Source: an uncultured Clostridia bacterium (lineage in GTDB: Bacteria > Bacillota > Clostridia > Oscillospirales > Ruminococcaceae). From it: a stretch of 5,308 nucleotides of DNA. Positions within the stretch are counted from its first letter, which is position 1. Each line of letters starts with the position of its first letter. Below the pieces are notes generated by a model. That model ran no database searches. It worked only from the letters and a program-made list of their open reading frames with translations, and had not been told where the DNA came from. Position numbers and translations under genes: made by a program. This document shows positions 5,302 through 5,308 of the stretch, one piece after another. The DNA lies in assembly GCA_947175045.1 (NCBI GenBank), contig CAMWLH010000176.1, positions 1 through 5,308 of the forward strand, read 5' to 3'.

Positions 5302-5308
5302 TAAGGAG
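5302..5308 (+). promoter_or_regulatory. Strong ribosome binding site of a gene beginning beyond the window
   Basis: TAAGGAG is the last sequence in the window and matches the anti-Shine-Dalgarno well. A start codon would be expected about 5-10 bases past the end. The site is 6 bases downstream of the palindromic element, so folding of that element could affect its exposure. The gene itself cannot be identified. Confidence 0.55.

Noticed and set aside
5201..5308. AGGAG at 5201-5205 region and 5304-5308 as a target-site duplication around the palindrome
   Set aside because: The right copy is better explained as a ribosome binding site and is 9 bases away from the stem, while the left copy overlaps the stem; the match is only five bases.

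Overview
The window is an ordinary-looking stretch of housekeeping chromosome with every gene on the + strand. It most likely comes from a Clostridia-class Firmicute, probably the Ruminococcus/Oscillospiraceae group. The protein sequences are clostridial in style, for example MgsA with HEPND and TrmD with ESHYNGLLEFPQYTRP. Shine-Dalgarno sites are strong (AGGAG, AGGGGG). The TTG start of mgsA, and probably that of the hypothetical gene at 2958, also fit such an organism. The taxon is inferred from protein flavour only.

Layout. Bases 1-731 hold the 3' end of a minD-type division-site ATPase gene, followed 15 bases later by mgsA (methylglyoxal synthase). An intrinsic terminator (748-791) closes this unit. 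The rest of the 172-base gap holds a second GC-rich hairpin and a near-consensus extended -10 promoter (864-892). From 904 to 5135 six genes run almost without gaps: a Cof-type HAD hydrolase, rimM, trmD, an uncharacterised 167-residue acidic protein, era and recO. Gaps are 1 to 27 bases, so this looks like one operon. The tail (5136-5308) has no convincing gene. It holds a 92-base palindromic element that can fold as a 13-bp closing stem carrying two hairpins. The window ends at a strong ribosome binding site for a gene beginning just outside.

How the genes fit together. RimM (30S maturation), TrmD (m1G37 of tRNA) and Era (16S 3'-end/30S assembly GTPase) form a translation-apparatus group. 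RecO (RecFOR recombination repair) commonly follows era. The cluster joins pieces of two widespread arrangements, rimM-trmD and era-recO, but lacks rpsP, rplS and ybeY next to them. A HAD hydrolase stands at the head and an unknown gene at the seam.

Most worth a second look are the terminal three-way-junction palindrome, the unknown gene between trmD and era, the MinD that stops before the usual membrane-targeting helix, and the HAD promoter that sits nearly on top of its own ribosome binding site. I saw no mobile-element gene, CRISPR array, tRNA, rRNA or clear new multi-gene system.
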